NCBI RefSeq assembly: GCF_022095675.1
Contig: NZ_JAHYSG010000008.1
Span: forward strand, 1-64,000
DNA length: 64,000 nucleotides
Direction of reading: 5' to 3'
Source of the DNA: Dactylosporangium sp. AC04546
GTDB taxonomy: Bacteria > Actinomycetota > Actinomycetes > Mycobacteriales > Micromonosporaceae
The notes beneath the pieces are model-generated. The model was not told where the DNA came from. It did not search any database and was given only the letters and a program-made list of their open reading frames with translations. Positions 55,411 through 64,000 of the stretch are shown here, piece after piece; the first letter of the stretch is position 1, and the number at the start of each line of letters is the position of its first letter. Both the position numbers and the translations under genes were made by a program.

Positions 55411-55915
55411 ACGGTTCGGCGTAGGTGAACGGGCCCCGGAGCGCCGGGGTGAACGTGGTGAGGGTGCGGACCTGGAAGTGCGGGCTCCACTGCGGCACCG
55501 GTGGTGTGATGCCGAGCTCCCCGGCGAGGCGGAAGCCGAACCGCGCGTAGTAGGCGTGGGCGCCGAGCAGGACCACGAGCGGCTCGTCGAGCGCGTCGGC
55601 GGCGCCGAGCACGGCGTGCACCAGCGCCGAGCCGACGCCGCGCCCCTGGTGGTCGGGGTGGACGCTGAGCGGTCCGAGGCCGAGCGCTGGGGCCTGGCCG
55701 ATCCGTGCCCGGGTGCAGACCACGTGGCCGACCACGGCGCCGGCGTCGACCGCGACGAGCGACAGGGCGGGCAGCCAGGCGGCGTCGGCGCGCAGCTCAT
55801 CGACGAGGGTGGCCTCCGCGGGCGGCTCGCCGGGGTGGTCCGGGTGCTCGAAGGCGGCGGCCGTCACCGCGCGGATGGCCGCGATCTGCGCTGGTGTCTC
55901 CCGTTGGATGAGCAC
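55397..55915 (-). CDS. GNAT family N-acetyltransferase
   Basis: GTG 55915 gives 172 residues of a YhbS-like acetyltransferase: LVDELRADAAWLPALSLVA, LGPLSVHPDHQGRGVGSALVHA with the acetyl-CoA loop QGRGVG, and GAHAYYARFGF. The substrate is unknown. It is convergent with the cyclase/macro gene (14-bp overlap) and probably not part of that system. Confidence 0.85.
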   Translation of the reverse strand: MLIQRETPAQIAAIRAVTAAAFEHPDHPGEPPAEATLVDELRADAAWLPALSLVAVDAGAVVGHVVCTRARIGQAPALGLGPLSVHPDHQGRGVGSALVHAVLGAADALDEPLVVLLGAHAYYARFGFRLAGELGITPPVPQWSPHFQVRTLTTFTPALRGPFTYAEPFNRL

Positions 55916-56009
55916 CCTGTGCAGCCTGCCGGGCCGGTGCGGGGGCGGCAACCGTTTTATCCGTGCGCGGGGCGGTTTGGCGGCCGTCGCGGCGGGAACC
56001 GACGGCGAC

Positions 56010-56858
56010 GTGGATGTCGCGGTACTGGGGATGGGCCGGATGGGGCGGGCGCTCGCCGGCCGGCTGCTCGACGGCGGGCACCGGGTGACGGTGTGGAACC
56101 GCACGCCCGGCAAGGCCGGCGCGGTGGTGTCCGCCGGTGCGCGCGAGGCGGTCACCGTCGGCGAGGCCGTGGACGGCGCCGACGTGGCGATCACCATGCT
56201 GGCCAACGACGACGCGGTACGGTCGGTGGCGCTCGGGGAGCTGCAGCCGGCGATCGGGAAATCGACCGTGTACGTCGACTCGTCGACGGTGTCCCCGCGG
56301 CTCGGCGGCGAACTGGCCGGCGCGTTCCCGGCCCGGTTCGTGGCGCTGCCGGTGCTCGGCAGCCCGGAAGCGGTGCGCGACGGGCACGCCGTGCTGCTCG
56401 CCGGCGGTGACCGTGAAGCGGTGGACCGGATCGGGCCGGTGACGGAGGCGCTGTCGGGCACCGTCCGGCGGTACGACTCGCCGGAACACGCCCTGACCGC
56501 GAAGCTGACGACGAACATGCTGCTGCTCTCGGAGGTGGTCGCCCTGGCCGAGGCGTTCGCCGTCGGGCGCGCCGGGGGCCTTCGCGAGGCGCAGCTGCGC
56601 GACCTGCTCGGCACCAGCCCCCTCGTCGACGGCGTGCGGAACCGCTTCGACGACGTGCTGACCGGCGCGGGGGAGGGCTGGTGGAGCACCACGCTCGGCG
56701 CCAAGGACGCCGGCCTGGCCATCGACGTCGCCCGGCACGCCGACGTCGACCTGCCGGCCGCCGACGCCGTGCGGCACCGCTACGAGCAGGCCGCCGCGTC
56801 CGGCCTCGCCACCGCCGACATCGCCGCCGTCACGGAGCTGTACCGCCGCGCGCGATGA
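56010..56858 (+). CDS. NAD(P)-dependent beta-hydroxyacid dehydrogenase family protein
   Basis: GTG 56010 gives 282 residues with a Rossmann motif VAVLGMGRMGRALAGRL, NRTPGKAGAV, the VYVDSSTVSP segment and the catalytic Lys region TAKLTTNMLL. It belongs with 3-hydroxyisobutyrate dehydrogenase-like and imine-reductase-like proteins. The usual Lys-containing motif GxxGxGxxxK is shifted here to KLTTN. Its end overlaps the convergent CATRA-type gene by 29 bp. Confidence 0.8.
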   Translation: MDVAVLGMGRMGRALAGRLLDGGHRVTVWNRTPGKAGAVVSAGAREAVTVGEAVDGADVAITMLANDDAVRSVALGELQPAIGKSTVYVDSSTVSPRLGGELAGAFPARFVALPVLGSPEAVRDGHAVLLAGGDREAVDRIGPVTEALSGTVRRYDSPEHALTAKLTTNMLLLSEVVALAEAFAVGRAGGLREAQLRDLLGTSPLVDGVRNRFDDVLTGAGEGWWSTTLGAKDAGLAIDVARHADVDLPAADAVRHRYEQAAASGLATADIAAVTELYRRAR

Positions 56859-59067
56859 GGTCGGCGCCGGCCCCGGCGCCGCCGGTGTGCCCGCCGTGCG
56901 GGTCGACCGGCGGGCACACCTCGAGCAGGGCGCGCACGTAGGCGGCGGCGACGGCCGCGGCGTAGTTGCGCCAGTCGCTGTCGACCCAGCGGTCGCCGTA
57001 GTCGCTGACGCCGCGCACGACGAACCAGTCGCGGCCGTCGGCCTGGCTGGCCCGGCCGATGCCCTTGCCCTCCATCTCGATCGCCCGCAGCTGGTGGCGG
57101 CGGGCGACGGCGTCGCGGGTGGCCGCGTTGCGGACGGAGCGCTCGGAGCTGCCGATGCGCCCCTCGTGAACCTTGGGGCGGCCGGGGCGGTGGCCGCTGC
57201 GGGCCGGGTCGGGGTGCGGAACGACCCGGGCGAAGTTGGTGTCGTCGGAGAACAGCACGTCGGTACGGTCATCCGGCCGGGCGAACCGCGGCAGCTCGCC
57301 GGTGAGGCGGTCCAGGTGCGCCTCCCACGGCCGCTCCTCGCGCAGCTCGCCGGCGGTCAGCATCTTGACCCGCTGCGCCAGCAGCGCGGAGCGGCGCGGG
57401 AACTCCTGCCGGCGCTCCGGGCCGTCCGGCCGGTCGACGATGTGGTCGAAGTCGACGACGTTCCAGGTGCCGATGACGAGGTCGCCGAGCCGCACGTGGG
57501 TGGCGGGGTCGCGCGGCGTGGGCACGCCGGCGGCGATGCCGACCATGATGATCTGGTTGACCGACGGGAAGCTGCGCACGAAGTGGGCCACGGCGTAGGC
57601 GGCCGCGTCGTTGCCGGTCTCGCCGAGCAGGGTCAGGACCACCTCGTGCGGGCGGTCCGGGTCGGTGCTCGGCACCGTGCCGCGCCGGTAGGGCGCCCGG
57701 TCCCCCGCCATCGGCGCCGCGGCCGCCCCGTCGAGCAGGGTGAGCATGGCGGCGAACTCCTCGGGCAGCGCCGTCACCAGGCCGATCGTCGGCGTCGCCG
57801 GGGTGGTGACCCGGGCCGGGGCATGGGCGAGCTCGCGCCGTACGTGGTTGCGGTCGAACTCGAGCTGCCGCAGGAGCGTGTCGGCGGCGGCGAGGTCGGC
57901 GCCGAACGGGCCGGCGGTCGGCGCCTCGGCCAGCCCGGCCACGCGCAGCGCGTCGACCATGTTGGCGCGGGCGATCCTGACGGCGTCGCCGAGCCCCTCC
58001 AGCCACGGGTCGGCCCCCGGCAGGTCGGTGAGGCGGGGCGCCATGGCGTCGCGGGCCCGCCGCTCGTAGGCGGCCTTCGCCGCGTGCAGAAGGTACTGCG
58101 TCAGCGGGGACAGCTCGGTACCCCCGCGCGACCACACCAGGGCACTGAGGCGGTCCTCGTCGCGGGCGTCGGCGAGCGCGACGAGCCGGCGGCGCCGGCC
58201 GTCGCCGGCGGGCGGCAGCTGCCACAGCACGGTCTCGCCCAGCGCGGTCGCCTCGCCCTGCCAGAAGTCGTCCGGGGTCTGGGGGAGCGCGCCCGCGACG
58301 GCCCGGGCCGTGGCGGCCGTGGCGTACGGGGGCTGCTCGACGGTACCGGCGAAGATCGTGACAACGGCCATGAGCGGGTCGTCGTCGCCGCCCGCGCCCG
58401 CCTCGGCCCACCGGCCGGCCCACTGCGCCCACGTGGCCGGCGGCGCCTCCGCCGCGACCGACAGCACGACGGTGTCATGCTCGCGGCGGACGATCGCCTG
58501 CACCTGTGCCGACCTCCGCGCCGCGACCGCGGCCCGGGTGGGCAGCTCCGCGGGCAGCGTGGCCGGCAGGGCCAGCGCCTCGATCGGGTCGGCCGCGCCC
58601 AGGACGTCGCCGCAGGCGGCCCACAGCTGCCGGATCCGCGCGTAGGCGGCGGCCGCGCCCGGACCGTCGACCGGCGCGAACGCGTGGACGACCAGGATCT
58701 GCTTGACCAGGCCGGTGGTGGCGGTGTCGGCCCGGGCCAGCGGCGCCGGCTCGGGCGGCAGCGGCTCGACGGTGCCGTCCAGCGCGTGGTAGAGCCGGTT
58801 CTGCAGCAGCTGCAGCTGCGGCGGGGGCGGCACGACCGGATCGGCGCCGAGCACCGTGATCCGGACCGGGCTGGCCAGTTCGAGCCGCGCGGTGGCGGCG
58901 TCGAGCGCCGCCGAGTCGCCGGCCCGGACCGCGTCGGTCATCGCCTGGACGAGCTGCGTGATGTGCGGCCACCGTGCCGGCGGCAGCCGCCACTCCGGGA
59001 CGTCACCGAGCACGTCGAGGGCGTCGGCGACCACGGTGGGGGCCAGCGCGCCTTCCTCGGGCACCAT
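56830..59067 (-). CDS. CATRA-domain protein fused to a nucleoside-phosphorylase-like effector
   Basis: ATG 59067 gives 745 residues. Residues 1-105 (DVLGDVPEWRLPPARW, LELASPVRITVLGAD, LQNRLYHALD) look like the small CATRA-associated protein. Residues 118-420 (QILVVHAFAPVDGPGAAAAY, VRREHDTVVLSV, PLMAVVTIFAG) fit the CATRA domain, named for its link to caspase and TPR proteins. Residues 428-735 are a PNP/MTAN-type phosphorylase domain: IGLVTALPEEFAAM, GIAAGVP, the EMEG ribose-binding motif and VVRGVSDYGD. Such domains in conflict systems are predicted to cleave nucleosides or NAD-like signals. No ribosome site; a TACAGT box 8 bp upstream suggests a leaderless mRNA. Confidence 0.65.
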   Translation of the reverse strand: MVPEEGALAPTVVADALDVLGDVPEWRLPPARWPHITQLVQAMTDAVRAGDSAALDAATARLELASPVRITVLGADPVVPPPPQLQLLQNRLYHALDGTVEPLPPEPAPLARADTATTGLVKQILVVHAFAPVDGPGAAAAYARIRQLWAACGDVLGAADPIEALALPATLPAELPTRAAVAARRSAQVQAIVRREHDTVVLSVAAEAPPATWAQWAGRWAEAGAGGDDDPLMAVVTIFAGTVEQPPYATAATARAVAGALPQTPDDFWQGEATALGETVLWQLPPAGDGRRRRLVALADARDEDRLSALVWSRGGTELSPLTQYLLHAAKAAYERRARDAMAPRLTDLPGADPWLEGLGDAVRIARANMVDALRVAGLAEAPTAGPFGADLAAADTLLRQLEFDRNHVRRELAHAPARVTTPATPTIGLVTALPEEFAAMLTLLDGAAAAPMAGDRAPYRRGTVPSTDPDRPHEVVLTLLGETGNDAAAYAVAHFVRSFPSVNQIIMVGIAAGVPTPRDPATHVRLGDLVIGTWNVVDFDHIVDRPDGPERRQEFPRRSALLAQRVKMLTAGELREERPWEAHLDRLTGELPRFARPDDRTDVLFSDDTNFARVVPHPDPARSGHRPGRPKVHEGRIGSSERSVRNAATRDAVARRHQLRAIEMEGKGIGRASQADGRDWFVVRGVSDYGDRWVDSDWRNYAAAVAAAYVRALLEVCPPVDPHGGHTGGAGAGADLIARGGTAP

Positions 59068-59115
59068 GGTTCGACACTGTATCGGCGTGGTGCATGACGA
59101 TGTCACGATCGGGTG

Positions 59116-59997
59116 ATGGCGCGTCTCTTCCGTCTGTTCCTGCGTCTGTTCCTGGCCGCCGCGCTCCTGGCCGGCTGCGCCGCCGAGGACACCCGCTCGC
59201 CCACGGCCGCCGTCTCGCCCGGTGCCGCCGTCTCGCCTCAGGCCGTCGCCGAGCGGACCCTGCAGCTGGCCAACGGCGGCGACCGGCCGCTGCCCACGCT
59301 CGTGCTCCACCCCGTGACGGTGAGCGGCCGGCTGCCGGTCGTGGTGTTCAGCCACGGGTACACCCGGCGGCCCGAGGACTACCGGCCGCTGCTGCAGGCC
59401 TGGGCGGCGGCCGGGTTCGTCGTCGTGGCGCCGACGTACCCGCACTCGGCCCGCGGATCGCAGCAGCTGGACGACGACGACATCGTGCACCAGCCGGCCG
59501 ACGCCGCCGCCGTCCTGACGGCGGTGCTGGCCCTCGACGCCACCGCCGGCGACCCGCTCGCCGGGCACGTCGACCGGGCGGCGATCGCCGCGACCGGGCA
59601 CTCGCTCGGCGGCATGACCACCGTCGGCATGTTCACCCGGCACCGCGACGACCGGCTCACCGCGGGCATCGTCCTGGCGGGCGGCCAGTGGCCCTTCGGC
59701 GTCGGGTACTCCGGGGCCCCGGCACCGATTCTCTTCGTCCACGGCCGCCAGGACACCGTCGTGAAGTTCGCGGGGAGCACCGAGGCGTACGAGCCGCTGC
59801 CCTGGCCGAAGGCGCTGCTCGACGTGCCCAACGGCGACCACCTCGACCCGTACCTGGGCCCGGGCCGCGACTTCGATGCCGTCGCCGCGGTGACGACCGA
59901 CTTCCTGCGCTGGGCCCTGCGCGGCGACGCGGAGGCCCGCGCACGAATGGCCGGCGACGGCGGCACCCGGGCGACCCTGGAGGACCGCCTGGGCTAG
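59116..59997 (+). CDS. Lipoprotein alpha/beta hydrolase
   Basis: This 293-residue protein has a short signal and lipobox LAGC (Cys21). The hydrolase part has VVVFSHGYTRRP (oxyanion strand), the nucleophile elbow GHSLGG with Ser163, FVHGRQDTVV with the Asp, and NGDHLDPY with the His. It resembles dienelactone-hydrolase/PET-hydrolase-like lipases and probably cleaves esters at the cell surface. It is divergent from the CATRA-type gene, 48 bp away. Confidence 0.85.
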   Translation: MARLFRLFLRLFLAAALLAGCAAEDTRSPTAAVSPGAAVSPQAVAERTLQLANGGDRPLPTLVLHPVTVSGRLPVVVFSHGYTRRPEDYRPLLQAWAAAGFVVVAPTYPHSARGSQQLDDDDIVHQPADAAAVLTAVLALDATAGDPLAGHVDRAAIAATGHSLGGMTTVGMFTRHRDDRLTAGIVLAGGQWPFGVGYSGAPAPILFVHGRQDTVVKFAGSTEAYEPLPWPKALLDVPNGDHLDPYLGPGRDFDAVAAVTTDFLRWALRGDAEARARMAGDGGTRATLEDRLG

Positions 59998-60052
59998 GAG
60001 GTACCCCGGAACCCGCCGTTCTGAACGCGGCATACGGGGAAAGGGGGAGCCC

Positions 60053-61951
60053 ATGAATGCAGGGCTGATTCCCCGGATGATCGTCGGCAGCATCCTGCTG
60101 CTCGTCATCGTCGGCGCGGTGTTCGCCGTGCTGATCGTCGCGATGGGCGAGCAGCGCAGCGTTCAACACCCGGCGTCGAGATCGGCGCAGACCCTCGCCA
60201 CCGAGGAGGAGGTCGAGGAGCTGCTGCTCGACATGGACCGCACCGAGCGGGGCTTCGTCGCCACCCGCGACCCGGCGCTGCTCGCGACCTGGACCCAGCA
60301 ACGGGTGCAGCTCGGCGAGCGGTGCGCGCGGCTGGAGCGGCTGGCCGCCACCCCCGCGCAGGCCGAGCAGGCCCGGCGCATCACCCTGCACAGCCGGTCG
60401 TACACCGACCAGCACGCCGTCGCGGTCCTGGAGGCGGCCAAGCGGGGCGACCCGTCCGCCGGGAGCATCGAGACGCTCCGCGAGGACGAGCGGCGCGTCG
60501 CCGAGCTGCGGGCCGACCTCGACGCGCTCGCCGCGGCCGAGGAGCGGCGGGCCGCCGACCAGGCGGCGGACGCGCGGACGGCCACCCAGCAGGCGCTCGG
60601 CACGGTGGTCACCGGCCTGGCGGCGGCGACCCTGGTCGGCGGCTGCATGATCGCGTACCTCCACCGGGTGGTCGTCCGGCCGGTCCGGGAGGCGGCCGTG
60701 ATGGCCGACCAGGTCGCGCACGGCCGGCTCGACGGCAGGGTGCCCGACGCCGGCGCCGGCGAGGTCGGCCGGCTCAACCGGGCGCTCAACGCGATGACGG
60801 GCTCCATCCGGCACAACGTGGAGGACCTCGTGCGGTACGGCAGGACCCAGGCGGCCCTGCGACGGATCGCCACGCACGTGGCCCGCGGCGCCGCCACACC
60901 CGAGGTCCTCGACACGGTCGCGACCGAGCTGGGCCGCCTGTCCGGCACCGATGCGGCGCACATCGCCCGATTCGAGGACGACGGTACCGCGACCGTCGTC
61001 GCCGCCTGGGGCACGCCGGGCATCGGCCTGCCGGTCGGCACGACCCTGAGCCTCGACGGCGACAGCGTCTCGGCGGCGGTGTACCGCACCGGCCGCCCGG
61101 CCCGCATGGACAGCTACGCCGACGCCCGCGGCTCCCTCGCCGAGCACCTGCAGCAGCAGCACGTGCACAGCGCGATCGGCGCCCCGATCATGATCGACAG
61201 CCGCGTATGGGGCGTGGTGACCGCGACCGTGACCACGGAACGCTCACCGGCCCGCGCGGCGGAGTCACGCCTGGCCGAGTACGCCGAGCTGATCGCCACC
61301 ACGATCGCCAACGCCCAGGCCCGCGCCGACCTGGCCGCCTCCCGCGCCCGCGTGGTGGTCGCCGCCGACCAGGCCCGCCGCCGCATCGAACGCGACCTGC
61401 ACGACGGCATGCAGCAGCAGCTCATCGCGATCGCCATCGACGTCGCCGACGGCGAGGCGAGCGTCCCGCCGGACCTGCCCGAGTTGCGCGGCCGCCTGTC
61501 CCGGGTGACCCACCGCCTGACCGGCGCCCTCGACGACCTGCGGGAGATCTCCCGCGGCATCCACCCGGCGATCCTGACCGACTGCGGCCTGCGCTCGGCG
61601 CTGAAGCCCCTGGCCCGCCGCTCCGCGATCCCGGTGGAGCTCGACGTCCGCCTGGAGTCCCGCCTCCCGGAGCCCGTCGAGGTCGCCGCGTACTACATCG
61701 TCGCGGAGTCGCTGACCAATGCGGCCAGGCACGCGAGAGCCACGTACGTCCGCGTCGAGGCCGCGACGGACGGCGACCACCTGTACCTGACGGTCCGCGA
61801 CGACGGCGTCGGCGGCGCGGACCCGGCGGCCGGCACGGGCCTGATCGGTCTGGCCGACCGCGTCCAGGCCCTGGGTGGCACGCTCGACCTGACGAGCCCA
61901 CCGGGCGAGGGCACCACGCTGCGGGTCAGGCTGCCGCTGGCCCAGCCCTGA
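60053..61951 (+). CDS. Orphan sensor kinase with CHASE3-like, HAMP and GAF domains
   Basis: ATG 60053 follows GGGGGAG and gives 632 residues. TM1 (residues 10-31) leads to a periplasmic helical bundle with [16 protein letters not shown], the CHASE3-type signature, then TM2 (about 180-202). HAMP ([21 protein letters not shown]), a GAF domain (about 275-420) and HisKA_3 follow, with His450 in [14 protein letters not shown]. The ATPase part has [10 protein letters not shown] and [10 protein letters not shown]. No response regulator is adjacent, so its partner lies elsewhere. Confidence 0.88.
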   Translation: MNAGLIPRMIVGSILLLVIVGAVFAVLIVAMGEQRSVQHPASRSAQTLATEEEVEELLLDMDRTERGFVATRDPALLATWTQQRVQLGERCARLERLAATPAQAEQARRITLHSRSYTDQHAVAVLEAAKRGDPSAGSIETLREDERRVAELRADLDALAAAEERRAADQAADARTATQQALGTVVTGLAAATLVGGCMIAYLHRVVVRPVREAAVMADQVAHGRLDGRVPDAGAGEVGRLNRALNAMTGSIRHNVEDLVRYGRTQAALRRIATHVARGAATPEVLDTVATELGRLSGTDAAHIARFEDDGTATVVAAWGTPGIGLPVGTTLSLDGDSVSAAVYRTGRPARMDSYADARGSLAEHLQQQHVHSAIGAPIMIDSRVWGVVTATVTTERSPARAAESRLAEYAELIATTIANAQARADLAASRARVVVAADQARRRIERDLHDGMQQQLIAIAIDVADGEASVPPDLPELRGRLSRVTHRLTGALDDLREISRGIHPAILTDCGLRSALKPLARRSAIPVELDVRLESRLPEPVEVAAYYIVAESLTNAARHARATYVRVEAATDGDHLYLTVRDDGVGGADPAAGTGLIGLADRVQALGGTLDLTSPPGEGTTLRVRLPLAQP

Positions 61952-62001
61952 CCGCGTGGGCGAGGACTCACGGTCCGCTGTGGACCAGCGGGGCCGGGGG
62001 G

Positions 62002-62928
62002 TCAACGAACTGTGGCGACGAGGCGCCGCAGGGCGGCGTGGCCGGGTGGTCCCCAGGTGGGCTTGCCGCCGGGCCGGCCGTGGACGCCGGCGTCGCCGAT
62101 GAGGATGCCGCTGAGGGCGCGGGCCATCGCCCAGCCGCGGGCGCGGCGCATGGTGGCGGTGTCCGGGGCCGGCTGATAGGCCGCGTAGAAGTGGTCGGTG
62201 GTGTCGTCCGGGAGCAGGAGCCACGCGGCGGCGAGGTCGTACGCCGGGTCGCCCGCGCAGAGGTCGCCGAAGTCGATCACGCCGCAGAGGTTGCCGTCGG
62301 CGGTGAGAACGTTGGCCGGGTGCAGGTCGGCGTGGATCCAGAGCGCCGGGCCCGTCCATCGCGGCGCGGTGACGGCGTCGTGCCAGACGGCGCGGACGGC
62401 GTCCGGGTCGTCGATCAGCCCCCGCTCGGCGGCGGCCGTGACCCCCTTGGCGAATGCCTCGGCCCGGTCGGCCAGCGGCCCGCCCCGGTCCCGGCCGGCG
62501 GGTGCGTCGCTGGGGGCGGGTTGGTGCAGCGCGGTCAGGAACGTGGCCAGGGTCTCGGCCGCGTCCGCGGCACGCGTGACGGGGACCTGATCGGCAGGCG
62601 CGCCCGCAACCCAGGTGGTGATGAGCCAGGGTCGCGGGAACCGTCCGGAGGGCTCGCCGACCCGCTGCGGAACGGGGACCGGCAGCGGAAGACGCGGGGC
62701 AAGCATGGGCAGCCAGGCGTGCTCCTTGCGCAGCAGCGCGTCCGCGGACGCGGTCGCCCACGGAAGCCGCACGGCGAGGTCGTCACCGAGCCGCCACAGC
62801 TGGTTGTCCCATCCACGCGCGCCCAGCCGAACCGGCCGATCAGCGAGGTCGGGGTGCTGCTCACGAACCAGATCCCGAACCAGCTCCGCGGTGATCTCGA
62901 TCTCGGCGTGGGTCATGCTGAGGAACAT
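62002..62928 (-). CDS. Aminoglycoside phosphotransferase (APH)-like kinase
   Basis: This 308-residue protein has the kinase-like fold: WRLGDDLAVRLPW, the catalytic loop IHADLHPANVL with Asp, and VIDFGDLCAGDPAYDLA with the metal Asp. Close groups phosphorylate aminoglycosides, but most family members in actinomycetes act on other small molecules. Its ATG overlaps the hxlR-type stop (TAATG), so translation may be coupled; ATG 62916 is an alternative. Confidence 0.85.
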   Translation of the reverse strand: MFLSMTHAEIEITAELVRDLVREQHPDLADRPVRLGARGWDNQLWRLGDDLAVRLPWATASADALLRKEHAWLPMLAPRLPLPVPVPQRVGEPSGRFPRPWLITTWVAGAPADQVPVTRAADAAETLATFLTALHQPAPSDAPAGRDRGGPLADRAEAFAKGVTAAAERGLIDDPDAVRAVWHDAVTAPRWTGPALWIHADLHPANVLTADGNLCGVIDFGDLCAGDPAYDLAAAWLLLPDDTTDHFYAAYQPAPDTATMRRARGWAMARALSGILIGDAGVHGRPGGKPTWGPPGHAALRRLVATVR

Positions 62929-63380
62929 TAGTCCCGCGCGGCCGCCTGGTTGTCGTACGTCGCGCGGTTGGCGAGCACGTCGTCCATGTGCGTCTCGGCC
63001 CAGGCCTTCAAGCCGCGCACCGTCTCGTGCAGGGAGAGGCCGAGGCCGGTCAGCTCGTAGGTGACCGTGACGGGCACGGTCGCCACCACGGTGCGGGTGA
63101 CCAGACCGTCGCGTTCCAGGGCGCGCAGCGTCTGCGTCAACATCTTCTGGCTGACGCCGGCCAGCAGGCGCGACAGCTCCGAGTACCGCATCGGCCGGGG
63201 TTCACCGGCGCAGTCGGCGCCGAACGGATGCGAGCCGTCGCTGCGCAGCGCGGCCAGCACCAACGTGACCCACTTGTCCGCGATCTGGTCGAGCAGCTTG
63301 CGACTCGGACATTGCGCCAGGAAAGCGTCGTACTCCACCTTGGCCTGTGCCCGCTGCTGCGCCGCCGTCGTCGTTGCCAT
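62928..63380 (-). CDS. HxlR-family transcriptional regulator
   Basis: ATG 63380 with GAGGGGG upstream gives 150 residues. The winged helix has CPSRKLLDQIADKWVTLVLAAL, PMRYSELSRLLAGVSQKML, LRALERDGLV and the wing TVTYELTGLG. The conserved N-terminal Cys is present, so it may sense oxidants or aldehydes. It is divergent from the aldo/keto reductase gene and probably controls it. Confidence 0.88.
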   Translation of the reverse strand: MATTTAAQQRAQAKVEYDAFLAQCPSRKLLDQIADKWVTLVLAALRSDGSHPFGADCAGEPRPMRYSELSRLLAGVSQKMLTQTLRALERDGLVTRTVVATVPVTVTYELTGLGLSLHETVRGLKAWAETHMDDVLANRATYDNQAAARD

Positions 63381-63428
63381 CGAACCGCCCCCTCTACCGC
63401 TCGGTGCCTTACGCACCTCTGGGTGCCT

Positions 63429-63445
63429 ACTTCCTGCTAGGAAGT
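63429..63445. promoter_or_regulatory. Inverted repeat operator of HxlR/aldo-keto reductase pair
   Basis: ACTTCC (63429-63434) and GGAAGT (63440-63445) are 5 bp apart in the divergent promoter region. Repeated GGTGCCT boxes nearby (63399, 63422) may add to it. Confidence 0.5.
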
Positions 63446-63504
63446 TACCCCCTGATAGTGGAGCAGGAACCGCTCAGCGCGACACGAAAGCCAGAGGTAC
63501 GAGC

Positions 63505-64000
63505 ATGGCCTCCACTTCCCTTCCCGGCGGCACCTGGACGCTGGGAGACCTGACCGTCACCCGGTTCGGCTACGGCGCCATGCAGCTCGCCGGCCCCTGG
63601 GTCATGGGACCGCCGGCCGACCACGACGGCGCGCTCGCCGTCCTCCGCGAGGCCGTCGAGCTCGGCATCACCCACATCGACACCGCCGACGCGTACGGGC
63701 CGCAGGTCACTAACCGGCTGATCCGGGAGGCGCTGCACCCGTACCCCGACTCGCTGCACATCGCGACCAAGGTCGGCGCGAACCGCGACCAGCAGGGCGG
63801 CTGGCCCCCGGCCCGTGACCCCGAAAGCCTGCGCCGGTCGGTGCACGAGAACCTCGAGCACCTCGGTCTCGACGTGCTCGACCTGGTCAACCTCCGGCTC
63901 GGCAACGCCGAGGGACCCCAGCCCGGCCCGGTCGCCGAGGCGCTCGAGACGCTCGCCGAACTCCAGCAGCAGGGCCTGATCCGCCACCTCGGACTGAGCA
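63505..64000 (+). CDS. Aldo/keto reductase, N-terminal part
   Basis: The gene starts at ATG 63505 and runs off the window after 165 codons. Visible motifs are FGYGAMQLAG, ITHIDTADAYG with the catalytic Asp and Tyr, and IATKVGA with the catalytic Lys. Family members reduce aldehydes and ketones with NADPH in a TIM barrel. The strand near NLRLGN, where the catalytic His usually follows, is altered. Control by the divergent HxlR protein is likely. Confidence 0.9.
   Translation, partial: MASTSLPGGTWTLGDLTVTRFGYGAMQLAGPWVMGPPADHDGALAVLREAVELGITHIDTADAYGPQVTNRLIREALHPYPDSLHIATKVGANRDQQGGWPPARDPESLRRSVHENLEHLGLDVLDLVNLRLGNAEGPQPGPVAEALETLAELQQQGLIRHLGLS

Noticed and set aside
55397..56858. GNAT and dehydrogenase genes as parts of the CHAT/CATRA system
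   Set aside because: Both belong to common metabolic families, are oriented differently from each other and show no conflict-system domain. They are probably bystanders.

Overview
The window comes from a very GC-rich actinobacterium. Coding regions use almost only G or C at third positions, GTG and TTG starts are common, and the gene content is typical of soil or plant-associated filamentous actinomycetes: NarL-type two-component pairs, M56/BlaI, WYL and PadR regulators, MMPL, DUF3558, an MctB-like protein and CBM2 enzymes. A Micromonosporaceae-like host is my inference. No rRNA, tRNA or CRISPR array was seen.

Layout. 0-8.5 kb: the end of a sugar epimerase gene, lipoproteins and secreted proteins of unknown role, a truncated globin, a leucine-rich protein, and an NPP1/NLP necrosis-inducing-like protein. 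8.6-12.1 kb: a large GH127-type arabinofuranosidase with an inserted LamG domain, divergent from the NLP gene across a LacI-type palindrome. 12.1-16.9 kb: a less GC-rich, decayed accessory stretch with four small unknown genes, an IS5-type and an ISL3-type transposase remnant and a frameshifted WD40-like fragment. 16.9-20.1 kb: an MctB-like gene and a secreted GH-A enzyme with FN3 and CBM2 domains, with two CebR-like operator sites at its start. 20.1-25.5 kb: an MFS remnant, a Cys-rich zinc protein, a barstar-like protein and a NarL-type kinase/regulator pair. 25.6-31.5 kb: RidA/WYL, a degenerate inositol monophosphatase family protein, M56/BlaI, PadR and a membrane-anchored protein.

31.5-37.3 kb is a stress island: CbpA-type DnaJ, GrpE, a YflT-like protein, DUF2267, Hsp20 and ClpB, with no DnaK. 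37.3-38.6 kb holds short repeats and two internally deleted genes (SH3-like and AfsR/SARP-like). 38.6-42.4 kb holds two adjacent secreted metalloprotease-like proteins (one Svx/AvrXca-DUF6055 type) that share a nearly identical C-terminal discoidin domain. 42.6-47.6 kb: an RmlD-like reductase gene overlapping a response-regulator and kinase pair, with a divergent MMPL transporter.

The most interesting region is 47.9-59.1 kb. Two overlapping TPR/NTPase-free CHAT protease genes are followed by a gene fusing a class III cyclase-like domain to a macro-like domain. After two ordinary enzyme genes (GNAT, beta-hydroxyacid dehydrogenase) comes a convergent gene that I read as a CATRA-associated segment plus CATRA domain fused to a nucleoside-phosphorylase-like domain. 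CATRA (caspase and TPR-repeat associated) proteins are predicted conflict-system parts, so this looks like a caspase-like immune locus that uses nucleotide or ADP-ribose signalling. The window ends with a lipoprotein hydrolase, an orphan CHASE3-like/HAMP/GAF kinase, a phosphotransferase, an HxlR regulator and a divergent, cut-off aldo/keto reductase.
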